DNA of 64,000 nt from an uncultured Saprospiraceae bacterium (GCA_938016265.1 CALLWB010000011.1:1-64000), one strand, 5' to 3'. Shown: positions 1 to 8,919, counted from the stretch's first letter. Numbers and translations: made by a program. The notes: generated by a model from the letters alone, not told the origin.

Positions 1-126
1 AAGGAGACATTATCATATTATGAGTCTCTAGGTGTTGAGGGACATTTGAGTGAACCATCGAAAAAGCTCCCACACCAAAGACAATTGATCAAAGAGATTT
101 TAAAAATAACTGAAAGCTGCAAATAA
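1..126 (+). CDS. C-terminal end of an unidentified protein (partial)
   Basis: An open frame enters from the left edge and stops with TAA at 124-126, leaving 41 residues (starts KETLSYYESLG, ends LIKEILKITESCK). The piece is too short to assign to a family. It ends 73 bp before an orphan RHS toxin tip on the same strand. In RHS and other polymorphic-toxin loci immunity genes alternate with displaced toxin tips, so an immunity protein for a preceding toxin is a reasonable guess, but nothing in the residues proves it. Confidence 0.4.
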   Translation, partial: KETLSYYESLGVEGHLSEPSKKLPHQRQLIKEILKITESCK

Positions 127-199
127 GTGGAAGTGCCGATTATTAGTAAGGACTGTTATCCTTATAATTGGTTTTGCGGAGTTTTGAGAGGAGCTGTAT

Positions 200-1009
200 T
201 TGACTACGCAACATGAGCGGGATGTAGAGACGGGGTTTGACTATCGGGGGGCTCGGTTTTATGATGCGGAGGTGGGTAGGTTTTTGAGTTTGGATCCGCT
301 GGCTGTTGACTATCCTAGTTGGAGTGACTATAGTTATGTGATGGGGAATCCGGTTATTTTTATTGATCCTGATGGGAAAAATACAACTGATCCTCCAGCA
401 GAAAAAAAAGTAGGCTGGGGTACAAGAATTTTAGGAATTGCAGCAGATCTTAGCCCTGCAGGTCCTGTAAAAGGAGCTATTGAAGCTTTCACAGGAAAGG
501 ATTTAGTTACGGGTGAAAAATTATCTGGTTTAGAAAGAGGAATAGGTGTGGTTCCTGGAGGTAAAATTCTTAAAACAGGAGGAGCTCTTCTATCAGCTAT
601 TATCAAGTATGGTGATGAGGCTTTGGATGTAGCAACATCCACTAGCAAGAATATGGAGGTTATCACTAATTCAGCGAAGGCCACAGAAAATGCATCTGAA
701 GGGAATTCTGTTTATAGGGCATTACGAAAAGGGGAAAATCCTAGCAAAGGTTTAAATGCAAGAGCTCCAGGAAAAGAAACTCCAATAGGAAGTCATGTAA
801 TGGGAAAGAAAGAAAGCAATTTAATTTCCACAACTAAGGATCCTGATAAAGCAACTGGCTTGTTTAATAGTGGAAATGGAGTGGTTAAAATTGATTTAAA
901 CAAAGTAAACGGAGAGGTAATGGATGTTTCATCTGGTTTTGGTAAGGGGAGGGTATTCTCTAGAACTAAAAGCCATATCGCCCCCCGTTTGCCAACTAAT
1001 AATCAATGA
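200..1009 (+). CDS. Orphan RHS core/toxin tip with ADP-ribosyltransferase-like C-terminus
   Basis: 269 residues from a TTG start preceded by GAGAGGAGC; the frame is closed upstream by a stop at 185-187, so the usual RHS shell is absent. Residues 9-60 are the RHS-associated core (YRGARFYDAEVGRFLSLDPL, YSYVMGNPVIFIDPDG). A variable linker follows. Residues about 170-269 (VYRALRKGE, then LISTTKDPDKA, then GEVMDVS) have the order R, S-T-T and an acidic C-terminal segment seen in ADP-ribosyltransferase-fold toxins; this assignment is inference. In RHS systems the tip is the toxic domain, cleaved from the shell. Here it is a displaced tip, probably silent unless recombined with an intact rhs gene. 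Its 3' end overlaps the convergent transposase gene by 14 bp, and no immunity gene follows directly. Confidence 0.75.
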   Translation: MTTQHERDVETGFDYRGARFYDAEVGRFLSLDPLAVDYPSWSDYSYVMGNPVIFIDPDGKNTTDPPAEKKVGWGTRILGIAADLSPAGPVKGAIEAFTGKDLVTGEKLSGLERGIGVVPGGKILKTGGALLSAIIKYGDEALDVATSTSKNMEVITNSAKATENASEGNSVYRALRKGENPSKGLNARAPGKETPIGSHVMGKKESNLISTTKDPDKATGLFNSGNGVVKIDLNKVNGEVMDVSSGFGKGRVFSRTKSHIAPRLPTNNQ

Positions 1010-1460
1010 ATTCAAACAAATATTTATCGTCATATTCTACTTCAAACTTATGAAGAAATTCCAAGTATTCTTCCTTGAAACTTTTCACTTTATGATGCTC
1101 TTCCTGATTTTGTATGTACTTATAAACGGCATCAATATGGGACCGTGAATAAGAGAAGGCGCCAAAGCCAATTTGCCAAGCAAAATCAAACCTATTCCAA
1201 GATTGTTGTTTGATAAACTTCGTAGTGGCGGTCTTTACTTCTTCCGCTAATTTGGACAGACTCTGTGCCGGATGTAATCCAATAAAAATATGCACATGGT
1301 CTGGCATTCCATTGATAGCGATGACTTTGTGTTTTCTTTTCTGGAGTACTCCGGTCATGTACTTGTATATCGTATCCTTATGTTCTTGAGGAATTAAATT
1401 TTGTCGTCCTTTGACCACAAAAACTAACTGGATATAAAGTTGTGTGTAGGTATTGGCCAT
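996..1460 (-). CDS. tnpA: IS200/IS605-type Y1 (REP-associated) transposase
   Basis: 154 residues, the normal length for a single-domain Y1 HUH transposase. The HUH motif is visible as HVH at residues 55-57 (GMPDHVHIFIG), and the likely nucleophile is Tyr115 in AVYKYIQNQEEHH. Such enzymes cut and join single-stranded DNA at hairpins; stand-alone relatives (RAYTs) mobilise REP palindromes. The upstream intergenic region carries a perfect 16-bp inverted repeat and four REP-like palindromes, which supports the RAYT or short-IS reading. There is no TnpB partner. The gene ends inside the 3' end of the RHS tip, suggesting insertion next to or partly into the toxin locus. Confidence 0.88.
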   Translation of the reverse strand: MANTYTQLYIQLVFVVKGRQNLIPQEHKDTIYKYMTGVLQKRKHKVIAINGMPDHVHIFIGLHPAQSLSKLAEEVKTATTKFIKQQSWNRFDFAWQIGFGAFSYSRSHIDAVYKYIQNQEEHHKVKSFKEEYLEFLHKFEVEYDDKYLFEFIDY

Positions 1461-1525
1461 GATGATTATGAATAAATTCTTTTGTTTTTTTTAAAAGTTC
1501 TGGTCTGCAGAAAGCTAATTTAAGG

Positions 1526-1571
1526 ATTTAAACAGATGAATAAAATTAAAATTTAATTCATCTGTTTAAAT
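1526..1571. repeat. Perfect 16-bp inverted repeat with 14-nt loop
   Basis: ATTTAAACAGATGAAT at 1526-1541 is exactly complementary to ATTCATCTGTTTAAAT at 1556-1571. The hairpin lies 65 bp upstream of the transposase start. It could be a subterminal hairpin of an IS200-like element or a transcription barrier; there is no T-run that would make it an ordinary terminator. Confidence 0.75.
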
Positions 1572-1644
1572 TTAACTTGAGGGGCACAACCATGGGTACA
1601 CCTGATTTTGGGCGAATTGATCCAGATTATTAAGTGTTGAAGCA

Positions 1645-1807
1645 ATGGGGACGGTGCGCTGCACCTTGGTGTTGTGGTCGATCCTTATTTTACAAATGGG
1701 GAGGGTGCGCTGCACCTATTAGGGTTTTGCATAAAGGTGCAGCGCACCGCCCCTATTTGTAACCTAAACTCCTAAACGAAAAGGTGCAGCGCACCGTCCC
1801 TATTTGT
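1645..1807. repeat. Cluster of four REP-like palindromes (BIME-like)
   Basis: Four near-identical units sit at 1645-1666, 1692-1717, 1735-1760 and 1782-1807; the first two are in one orientation and the last two are inverted. Each has a tag (AAATGGGGACG or AAATAGGGGCG type) followed by GGTGC-GCT-GCACC, which folds into a 5-bp stem with a 3-nt loop. Paired direct and inverted REP units next to a Y1 transposase are the usual arrangement of RAYT/BIME loci. The region between the transposase and the next gene holds nothing else recognisable. Confidence 0.8.
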
Positions 1808-1815
1808 GACTTAAA

Positions 1816-2187
1816 TCAGACTAATTGATCCAAACTATCTCCTAACCGTTGCCTAACAATAGTCAACAAACGCTTATTCAGTCCCCGTTGAGCAGTAAGG
1901 TAGAGTTCATATTCTTCCACAGTAAAATGGCCGATGAAGAGACCTTTTAGTTGATTTCTGAAAGGCATGTCGTTTTTTAGAGTGCGCTCAATAAAATCTA
2001 TTTTTTGTTGGTCAGGGAGATCTTGGAAAGCTAGTTTCCTAGTTGTAAGGTAATGCCGGAAGAAGGCGATTAGAAGATCGTGTTGCATCTTTATGATCGG
2101 GCGCAGGGTTTCGTTTTGGAAGGCTTCTTCCGTGGAGGTAGGGAGGTTCGATTTTATGGTCGAGATGGTTGGGCGTTTTTTAGCCAT
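1816..2187 (-). CDS. Conserved hypothetical protein
   Basis: 123 residues, no signal peptide or membrane segment, predicted mostly helical and basic at the N-terminus. I recognise the pattern (a KMQHDLLIAFFRHYL helix, then FIGHFTVEEYELYL near the C-terminus) as a small Bacteroidota protein without known function; relatives are sometimes loosely labelled glyoxalase, which the sequence does not support. It starts 46 bp downstream of the peroxiredoxin-like gene's stop codon, on the same strand, so the two may be cotranscribed. Its stop lies just beside the REP cluster, which may act as its 3' boundary. Confidence 0.6.
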   Translation of the reverse strand: MAKKRPTISTIKSNLPTSTEEAFQNETLRPIIKMQHDLLIAFFRHYLTTRKLAFQDLPDQQKIDFIERTLKNDMPFRNQLKGLFIGHFTVEEYELYLTAQRGLNKRLLTIVRQRLGDSLDQLV

Positions 2188-2233
2188 TGGAGAGTGGTTT
2201 TACTAAAAAAAAATCTGGGGAAGGTGTAGCAAC

Positions 2234-2965
2234 CTATTTATTTTTACTTAAAATCTTGGTTAACTCTGACGGTTCGGCCCTATTTCTATAGTCCGCATCT
2301 AAAAAGGCATAGATGATCTCCCCGTTTTCATCAATAATATAGGTAGCGGCCAAAGGCAATTCGTTCGATTTATCGCCATTGTAGTTGTTTAGGCCGAATC
2401 CTTTATTGTACATTCCTGCAACTTCCTCGTTGAGTTGGAATACGATTCCATATTCTTTGGCGACTTTGTTGCCGACATCGCTTAGGACTTCAAAAGCTAA
2501 ATTATTCTTTTCTGCAGTCGAAATAGATTTATCAGGCAACTCCGGTGTCAAGGCAATCAGGTTTGCGCCATTCGCTTTAAAATTGGGCAATTCATCCTGC
2601 AACTGAGCAAGTGTCAGATTGCAATAGGGACACCAACCACCTCGATACCAAGTCAGCACCACTTTACCTTTTTTTAGATAATCTGATAAAGCAGTTGGTT
2701 TGCCCTGGGCGTTCGTTAGTGTAAAATTTGGGGCCTTATCTCCTATCTGTTTTGCGGTCTTGGTGATTCCACTTTGCACCACCTCTTGGATTCCCTCCTT
2801 GTAAGCTCTTTTTTTATTGTCATCTGCTTTCTTAGCAAAATTCGATTTCTTTTCTTCCAGTTTTGATTTGAGGGAGGTCGTACTATTGCTTTTTGTCGGC
2901 GATTCATTATTGCAGGACAACAGAAAAAGGCAAAGCGTAAGAAGTAGTAGTGTATTTGTTTTCAT
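2234..2965 (-). CDS. Peroxiredoxin-like (AhpC/TSA, thioredoxin-fold) lipoprotein
   Basis: 243 residues. A lipoprotein signal ends at LLSCNN (Cys about 18), so the protein is probably anchored in the envelope. A charged helix of about 50 residues precedes the thioredoxin fold at about 75-240: KAPNFTLTNAQGKP, then the active site WYRGGWCPYCNLTL with a CxxC pair, then the cis-Pro region (LPLAATYIIDENG). The WCPYC motif places it with the peroxiredoxin-like AhpC/TSA_2 group that reduces peroxides or disulfides with thiol donors. The substrate is not evident. It is followed on the same strand by the 123-residue hypothetical gene. Confidence 0.8.
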   Translation of the reverse strand: MKTNTLLLLTLCLFLLSCNNESPTKSNSTTSLKSKLEEKKSNFAKKADDNKKRAYKEGIQEVVQSGITKTAKQIGDKAPNFTLTNAQGKPTALSDYLKKGKVVLTWYRGGWCPYCNLTLAQLQDELPNFKANGANLIALTPELPDKSISTAEKNNLAFEVLSDVGNKVAKEYGIVFQLNEEVAGMYNKGFGLNNYNGDKSNELPLAATYIIDENGEIIYAFLDADYRNRAEPSELTKILSKNK

Positions 2966-3080
2966 AATTTATTTTGGGAGGTCTTTCTAACCTTCTTGAT
3001 TTATTTTATCAAAATTAAATATATCGAATCTATATTGGTCAGAGAACAAATAATTGCCCCTTAAGTTCATCTAATCACGT

Positions 3081-3812
3081 TCAAAAAACCCGCTTCAACA
3101 CTTCCTCCTTATAACTCGTACCAATCGGCAGTTTTTTCTCTCCCAAATGTACCATATTCCCCTCCAATGCTTTTATCCTGCTGATATTGGCAATGAATGA
3201 TTTATGAATCCGCATGAATTGTTCTGATGGTAATTGCTCCACCAATTTTTTCAAGGAGCCGAGCGATAAAGTACGTCCCTCAGCAGTATGGTAGGCGACA
3301 TATTCTTTCATACTTTCGATGTACAAAATGTCTTTATAGAACATACGGAATACCTTGTAATCAGACTTCACAAGGATATAGTCCTTTTGCGTTTCATTGT
3401 CTATCACAACAGGCTGAACCGCGGCACTATATTCCGTTATTTCCGGGGTTGTTTTTAATAATTTTGCTGCCTTATTCACCGCTTGCAAAAAACGCTCAAA
3501 TCGGAAGGGTTTCAGCAAATAGTCGACTACATCCAGTTCATAGCCATCCATCGCATATTCCTTGTAGGCAGTGGTAAAAATAACCATTGGCTTATGCGAA
3601 AGCGTCTTCAAAAACTCGATACCTGTCAAATCCGGCATTTGAATATCCAGAAACATCAAGTCTACCTTGTTTTCCTGGAGTGCCTGCATGGCCTCGAATG
3701 GATTGGCGCATTTGCCCACTATATTTAAATGAGGTAATCGATTGACATAATTTTCGACTAGATTTCTTGCTAGTTCTTCGTCATCTACAATGAGGCAATT
3801 GATTTTATTCAT
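3081..3812 (-). CDS. LytTR-family response regulator
   Basis: 243 residues. The N-terminal receiver (residues 3-120) has the acidic pair D10/D11, phospho-acceptor D56 in FLDIQMPD, and the lysine at K101 in YLLKPF. The C-terminal LytTR DNA-binding domain covers about 148-243, with FMRIHKSFIANISRI and KKLPIGTSYKEEV typical of the family. Its ATG overlaps the stop of the upstream sensor kinase by one base (TAATG), so the pair is translationally coupled and forms a complete two-component system. Targets are not evident; LytTR regulators in Bacteroidota usually control envelope or stress genes. Confidence 0.93.
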   Translation of the reverse strand: MNKINCLIVDDEELARNLVENYVNRLPHLNIVGKCANPFEAMQALQENKVDLMFLDIQMPDLTGIEFLKTLSHKPMVIFTTAYKEYAMDGYELDVVDYLLKPFRFERFLQAVNKAAKLLKTTPEITEYSAAVQPVVIDNETQKDYILVKSDYKVFRMFYKDILYIESMKEYVAYHTAEGRTLSLGSLKKLVEQLPSEQFMRIHKSFIANISRIKALEGNMVHLGEKKLPIGTSYKEEVLKRVF

Positions 3813-4846
3813 TAAACTGTAATTTTTAAATACACTTCAAATTGGTCTTCCCGTTGATGAATGGTCAATTCATGGAGGTCGCCAGGATACAACAAATCTA
3901 GTCGTTTTTGTGTGTTTTCCAGACCGACACCGCCTACTTCATCTTTGGTAAAATTGTTTTTAGGGACACTATTAACAACATGAAACGCTATTTGATTGTC
4001 ATTAGTCTGCAGTCGGATTTTAATGAATCCCGTTTTTAAGTTTTCAATCTTACTATGTTTGAAAGCGTTTTCTACAAAAGGGATAAACAGCAAGGGAGCC
4101 ACCATTACATGGGAAGCGGACTTATCCAGATCCAGCTTGACATCCATCCCTCGACTATCCTTTAACAGGTGCAATTCTACAAAATTTTCGATGTATTTTA
4201 TCTCACTTTTTAAGGGTACCTTTTCCTCATTCGAATCGTAGACCATGTATCGAAGGATTTCGGAAAGTTGCATGACACTTTCTGATGTTTGCGGCGCTTG
4301 TACAACGGATAAACTGTAAATGTTATTGAGTGCGTTAAACAAGAAATGAGGATTGACCTGAGATTTAAGAAACTTTAATTCTGCTGCCAATTTTTCTTTT
4401 TCTTTCCGATTGGCCACTCTCGTGATTTCGACAAGTGTGCTTCCCAAAAAGGCAATAATCAATGGAGTCAGTTCTTTCATCCATTTTACATGTGATTTCC
4501 CCGATCCAGGTAGGCCAATCCCCTCCCCATTCCGTCGAGGTGGTGGATTGCGTGATTCCACTACCCATGGAAAAACATAATGATGCAGTAATAGCAACGT
4601 CCCGGCAAGTAACAGAATCCCTCCAACAACAAAAAAAAGTTGCTTTTTTTTCAGATAAAACTTAGGAAAAAGATAGTAGGAATTGATCAGAATGATAATG
4701 ATAAAACCAATCAAGGTAGGAGTAGACCGACTGACAAATCTAATTGGGTTATTCATTCCATCAGTCAAGGAAAAACTAATTAGGAGCCAGCAGCCCCAAA
4801 GTACCAGAATTTCCAATATCAGCCTGTTAATCCTTGTTTTTGACAT
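3812..4846 (-). CDS. LytS-type sensor histidine kinase (His_kinase/PF06580)
   Basis: 344 residues. Four hydrophobic segments in the first 142 residues (about 10-28, 43-60, 69-88, 126-142) form the membrane sensor. The kinase core follows: KSQVNPHFLFNALNNIYSLS with the phosphorylatable His167, then an ATPase domain with the N-box-like PFVENAFKHS and the GGVGLENTQKRL glycine motif near the C-terminus. This is the compact PF06580 type, lacking a separate periplasmic ligand domain. It is encoded immediately before, and overlapping by one base, its LytTR response regulator. Confidence 0.92.
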   Translation of the reverse strand: MSKTRINRLILEILVLWGCWLLISFSLTDGMNNPIRFVSRSTPTLIGFIIIILINSYYLFPKFYLKKKQLFFVVGGILLLAGTLLLLHHYVFPWVVESRNPPPRRNGEGIGLPGSGKSHVKWMKELTPLIIAFLGSTLVEITRVANRKEKEKLAAELKFLKSQVNPHFLFNALNNIYSLSVVQAPQTSESVMQLSEILRYMVYDSNEEKVPLKSEIKYIENFVELHLLKDSRGMDVKLDLDKSASHVMVAPLLFIPFVENAFKHSKIENLKTGFIKIRLQTNDNQIAFHVVNSVPKNNFTKDEVGGVGLENTQKRLDLLYPGDLHELTIHQREDQFEVYLKITV

Positions 4847-4974
4847 AACGCAAAAATGAATAATTTAATGAGTACCCCCACAATAAGGTATAAAAGTAGT
4901 AAACTTTGGATTAAGCCTCCATTTATTTTATCCAGGAGGCACTAAGTTCGTCTTCTAATTTCCATAAGGATGGT

Positions 4975-5007
4975 AAAAAAAATGGTCGATACAAATGTAC
5001 CGACCAT
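4975..5007 (-). terminator. Rho-independent terminator of the 5043-5468 gene
   Basis: Read on the minus strand, ATGGTCG (complement of 5001-5007) pairs with CGACCAT (complement of 4982-4988), with additional TAC/GTA pairing near the loop. It is followed directly by a run of eight T. It lies 36 bp past the stop codon of the small secreted protein gene. Confidence 0.85.
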
Positions 5008-5042
5008 ATTGTTATAAAGGATTAGACTAACTATCTATTCAA

Positions 5043-5468
5043 TTATGCTTTGCCTTTCCCCTTTCGCCCTCCTTTACATCCTTCACTATTTTTGCAGCCT
5101 TTGCCCTTTTTTCTATTGGCATGCATTTCTTCATACTTAGTGATTTGCGCTGTTGTCAAGACCTGACTTAACTCTGCTTTTCTTGCATTTTTAATAGCCG
5201 CTCTTGCCGCTTTCATCGCTTCTCGATCTTCTTTGTTGTTTTCGTGTGCGGTGTGCATTTGATTTGCATACGTCAAATTGATGGCGCTGATCCGGGATGC
5301 TTGAGCATTGTCGAGTCCTAATACCTCTACCATTTTTGAGGTTTGTCTTTCTGCTTTTTCTGTTGGATTAGGGGGTGTGCGCTCTCCTCCTCCGCGCTGT
5401 GCTTCGGCAGTAAAACTAAGTACAAAAAATAGAGCGATAAACGTTAAATACTTGATTGATGATTTCAT
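5043..5468 (-). CDS. Small secreted basic protein, Spy/CpxP-like helical region
   Basis: 141 residues. A signal peptide ends near FTAEAQ (about residue 23). The mature part has a long helix with KAERQTSKMVEVLGLDNAQ and ARKAELSQVLTTAQITKYEEM, the same pattern (oligomerising helix, then an LT.EQ..KY motif) as small periplasmic Spy/CpxP-like or DUF4890-type proteins of Bacteroidota. The C-terminal 25 residues are very rich in Lys and Gly with two Cys (KGKGCKNSEGCKGGRKGKGKA without the last residue). A chaperone or metal-sensing role is only an inference from similarity. It lies upstream of the LytS/LytTR pair, on the same strand, but has its own terminator. Confidence 0.7.
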   Translation of the reverse strand: MKSSIKYLTFIALFFVLSFTAEAQRGGGERTPPNPTEKAERQTSKMVEVLGLDNAQASRISAINLTYANQMHTAHENNKEDREAMKAARAAIKNARKAELSQVLTTAQITKYEEMHANRKKGKGCKNSEGCKGGRKGKGKA

Positions 5469-5919
5469 GTTTTTATTATTTAATTTGTTGATTAATTGAC
5501 GTTTTAATTTCGTCTTTTGTTTAATAATTGTTGCGTTGTTTGATTACAAGATGTAGGTGTTTCCCCCGCCTTCAAAATATATTCAACGTAGCGCATCAAC
5601 AAACCGATGTAGAGGCAAAAAATCTCAATCACCGCCTAAATAGAAAGAAAACATTAGTCATTGAGAAACTTTTGCCGTTGGTAGATAAAAATGAGGGTTA
5701 GAGCATAAAAAAGATTTATTTATGCGCCAAACATAATAATTGATCCACATTAAGAAGTTTCTTAAACCGGAGAATTTTTGCTTGTGTAACTGGTAAAAAC
5801 TGGTAGGTTATCCTGAATAAAAATGATAAAATCCAATGGAATATCTATGGAACTAGTGATTAAAACAAATAACTTCGACTTAATAGAAAAGAACCCCAAA
5901 AACTTAAGGCCTCAAAAAG
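5469..5919. other. Intergenic region without recognised features
   Basis: AT-rich spacer between two minus-strand genes. No RNA gene, strong hairpin or convincing ORF was found; a plus-strand frame here reads into the 3' end of the neighbouring large gene and has low-complexity composition, so I regard it as a shadow. Confidence 0.6.
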
Positions 5920-8637
5920 CTACTTCGGCACCGCCGAAAACACGCCATTATTCAATTCCCAAAACACCTTATCACCAGCATTCACATCCCCATCCAAATT
6001 ATAATCCGCAGGCAAATACTGCTGAAAATTGCCATTCTGTCCTGACCAGATCGTATTATCCGTGCCTGTTATTTCATAGCCGACCGAATTTGACTGGTCC
6101 GCATTCCCAGAAAACAAACACCAAGAACCACTGACCAGTTTTTGACCGAATCCGGCTCCTACAGAATAGCTATCACCAGACGTAAAATCATAAGTCAACG
6201 TGTTATTGACCCTGGCTACTGGAGCAACAGTCATTGCTGGCAGGTGATTTCGATGCTCTATGACGAGGTAGGCTGCATTGGGTAGATTGTTGGTTGGTAG
6301 ACTAACTGTCGCTGTGATCGAGCCATCCTGAAGTAAGGGAGCAGCCAGCTTTGCGATTTCAGCGTTGGGATTGGGCGTTGTCCTCAGAGAAACCAGCACC
6401 CAGTCTACCGTTGTTGGCGGATAGTTGGCAGCCGTCCAGCCTGCGCCTTCATTGCCGGGGTAACACCAAGGTGCGGTTTGGTAAGGCTGACGAGCTGGCA
6501 AGAGGTTTAGTTGTTGTAAGGTATTCGTCATATTTCCTGTAGTAACTTGTGGCCCTTCCAAGCAAACCTGAAGCTGCAGTGCAAGTGTGGTGGTGGGTAC
6601 GGAATAATTTGATTGATCATAAGTAGACGCCGCATCAATTCCTCCAACGTCACATCTCCCGTCTCCGTCAAAATCTCCCAAAAATAGCGTAGCAGGAACT
6701 GTGGCGGGATTGATTGGATTTCCCCAACCTGTAAAGGAATGCACGTATCCATTACTATAGGAAACATACCAATTTTGTCCAACAGATAAAAAGACATCCA
6801 TATCCTGATCCGCATCAAAATCAGCGAATTGCAAGTCATTTACGCCATAACTCGATAGACCTACCGTCTGCCAACCCCCAAATCCAGCGGCCGTCACATA
6901 AGAAATCTGCCAATTTCCGCCACCAGTATTAAAAATATCAGCATAACCATTCCCATCAAAATCCCCTACCGCCATATCCGAAAGCGAATAGCTTGAACTG
7001 CCAACTTCTATCCAGTTGTTAAAGGACGCATTAAAATTATAAGCACAATACCACTTTCCACCAGCAGTACGAAACAGGTCCGTATATCCATTATTGTCAA
7101 AATCCCCGAGCAATACTTCCTCCATAGTACTTGCTGTGCCAAGGGAACCAAGGTTTGCCCACCCCAGAAAACCGGTCCCACTTGAATTTGCTTTTGCAAG
7201 AAACCAAGTCCCAGACAGAGCGACTAAAATATCTGTTTTACCGTCATTGCTAAAATCCTCAAATAGCATGCTGGATGCGGTAATATTCGATGTTCCCCAA
7301 ACGGTCCAATTGCCACTTCCTTTGCTGGAGACATACCACTTCCCATTGGCAGATCTAAATAGGTCGTCTACGCCATCACCATTAAAATCTCCCACTCCTA
7401 TTTCGGTTTCGTCCCATACAAATGGGGCGATTAATTTCCAATTTGAACTACCGTTCCAGGATACATTAAAGTAGTTGAGGTCTGCGCCGAACGCATTGTT
7501 AGCCGATGCGATATTTATCTGTTGTGCGGGGTTAGAAGTTTCGGAACCGGGGCAGTTTTGATTCCATGCGCAAGGGAAAAACTGTTGCACGATTCCATCT
7601 GAGGTAAGTGTTGTTTCAAGAAAATTATTATTAATAGCTGCTCCGGTTTTAGGGATCCCACGGATAACAACCGCTTCTTGATTGTTTCTGAGCCGTTCAA
7701 AGTAGTTATTTTCGATTTGGATAATGTTCCCGGCATAATTGCATGCATTTTGAGGATTCGGACATGCCGCATTAGGATAGCCATACCGATCATAAAATCC
7801 ATGCATATCAAAAGAATGATCGATTCTGTTGTCCACGTTGTTAGGAAGGACACAATTATAAACTGCCGTGTAGGATTCTCCACCAACAGCTGATCCTGCA
7901 ATTGCGTGCTTGTTGTTTTCGAATAAGTTGTAGGCGATGATTGCTTCGACATTCGTCCCGAAAAGGCTAATTCCGTATCCAAACGAAGAAGCCGATGACC
8001 AATACTCCGAATTATTGTGTTTAAAAATATTGTGATGCACTTTTGCATTTTGAGCAGCGGTATTTCCATCAATTCGGAGGCCGCTTCCCGTCCAATTAAA
8101 AATTAGGCAATTGTCTATTTCTACATTGTAGCCATTATTCACATAAATGCCATTAATCACAATTGGGGATAAATTGGTATTGCCTATGCCGACTTCCGGG
8201 ATGCTCAAAGTGTAGGGACCTTCAATGATCAGCCCAGTTATTCTCACGTTATTAGCCGTTACTTTAATGGCATTTTGTTGGAAGGTGGGGTCGTTGGATT
8301 GCCTGGATATTTTTCCTGGAATACTTCCCAGTTTGCCCCGACCACCCGCAAGTACAACATTGCTTCGATTGATGTTGATAAATTCATTGCAGGGGACATC
8401 GATGATGGTATTGTCTGCAATATAAATGTAGTGGATGCTGCTATTGGCTAATGCTGCTTGTAACGCTGGATAATTGGACACGATGGTATAGCCTGCTGTA
8501 TTTCCGATGATTGCGCTATATGCTGCGCCTCCGCCATAAGGGCCTTCTGGCAATCCGTAGGAGGTAGATTGGGAGAAAACGATGGTTTGTATGGTGAAGA
8601 AAAGTCCGAGTAGAAGGAGTAGGTTTGCTTTTTTCAT
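5920..8637 (-). CDS. Secreted beta-helix + VCBS/FG-GAP repeat protein with C-terminal 215-residue module
   Basis: 905 residues. Signal peptide 1-22. Residues about 60-350 form a parallel beta-helix of pectate-lyase type (ANNVRITGLIIEGPYTLS, NVEIDNCLIFNWTGSGLRI, NVEAIIAYNLFENNKHAI). Residues about 395-680 are VCBS/FG-GAP-like repeats with Ca-binding DxNxDGxxD motifs (GVGDFNGDGVDDLFRS, FSNDGKTDILVA). Residues 691-905 are the module shared with three other proteins in this window (VCLEGP, EHRNHLPAM, GQKL, DYNLDGDVNAGDKVFW, final FSAVPK). No classical T9SS type A tail is present. Probably a cell-surface or secreted polysaccharide-binding or -cleaving protein; catalytic residues cannot be placed with confidence. 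Confidence 0.85.
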   Translation of the reverse strand: MKKANLLLLLGLFFTIQTIVFSQSTSYGLPEGPYGGGAAYSAIIGNTAGYTIVSNYPALQAALANSSIHYIYIADNTIIDVPCNEFININRSNVVLAGGRGKLGSIPGKISRQSNDPTFQQNAIKVTANNVRITGLIIEGPYTLSIPEVGIGNTNLSPIVINGIYVNNGYNVEIDNCLIFNWTGSGLRIDGNTAAQNAKVHHNIFKHNNSEYWSSASSFGYGISLFGTNVEAIIAYNLFENNKHAIAGSAVGGESYTAVYNCVLPNNVDNRIDHSFDMHGFYDRYGYPNAACPNPQNACNYAGNIIQIENNYFERLRNNQEAVVIRGIPKTGAAINNNFLETTLTSDGIVQQFFPCAWNQNCPGSETSNPAQQINIASANNAFGADLNYFNVSWNGSSNWKLIAPFVWDETEIGVGDFNGDGVDDLFRSANGKWYVSSKGSGNWTVWGTSNITASSMLFEDFSNDGKTDILVALSGTWFLAKANSSGTGFLGWANLGSLGTASTMEEVLLGDFDNNGYTDLFRTAGGKWYCAYNFNASFNNWIEVGSSSYSLSDMAVGDFDGNGYADIFNTGGGNWQISYVTAAGFGGWQTVGLSSYGVNDLQFADFDADQDMDVFLSVGQNWYVSYSNGYVHSFTGWGNPINPATVPATLFLGDFDGDGRCDVGGIDAASTYDQSNYSVPTTTLALQLQVCLEGPQVTTGNMTNTLQQLNLLPARQPYQTAPWCYPGNEGAGWTAANYPPTTVDWVLVSLRTTPNPNAEIAKLAAPLLQDGSITATVSLPTNNLPNAAYLVIEHRNHLPAMTVAPVARVNNTLTYDFTSGDSYSVGAGFGQKLVSGSWCLFSGNADQSNSVGYEITGTDNTIWSGQNGNFQQYLPADYNLDGDVNAGDKVFWELNNGVFSAVPK

Positions 8638-8805
8638 TATTGGTTTTTAGGAGGAATTGTTGAAGATAGTAATTCTTGTAAAGAATATCTAAGTGGTTGA
8701 GGGGCTTTGGTCGTATAAACGATTAGATATACTCTTGATTAGAAACCTACAATTTGAGTTCCCCCCCCTTTTTATCCTATAAATACCATCCATAATTGCA
8801 ATCAG

Positions 8806-8883
8806 ATGGAAAACTACACTATTCAATTAAATTCTAGTAGTTCTTATGTAGACATCACACTTAGTGTCACTTGGGTATTCTAA
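8806..8883 (+). CDS. Candidate 25-residue peptide followed by a terminator
   Basis: ATG at 8806 opens a 25-codon frame (MENYTIQLNSSSSYVDITLS, then VTWVF) ending at TAA 8881-8883. A rho-independent terminator follows 38 bp later, on the same strand, in a gap where no other plus-strand gene could use it. The peptide has a Ser run and a hydrophobic C-terminus but no recognisable family. Equally possible is a small RNA with no translated product. Confidence 0.3.
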   Translation: MENYTIQLNSSSSYVDITLSVTWVF

Positions 8884-8919
8884 GAAAATGTGCAGTGGAC
8901 AAATAAAAGAATTGTGAGA

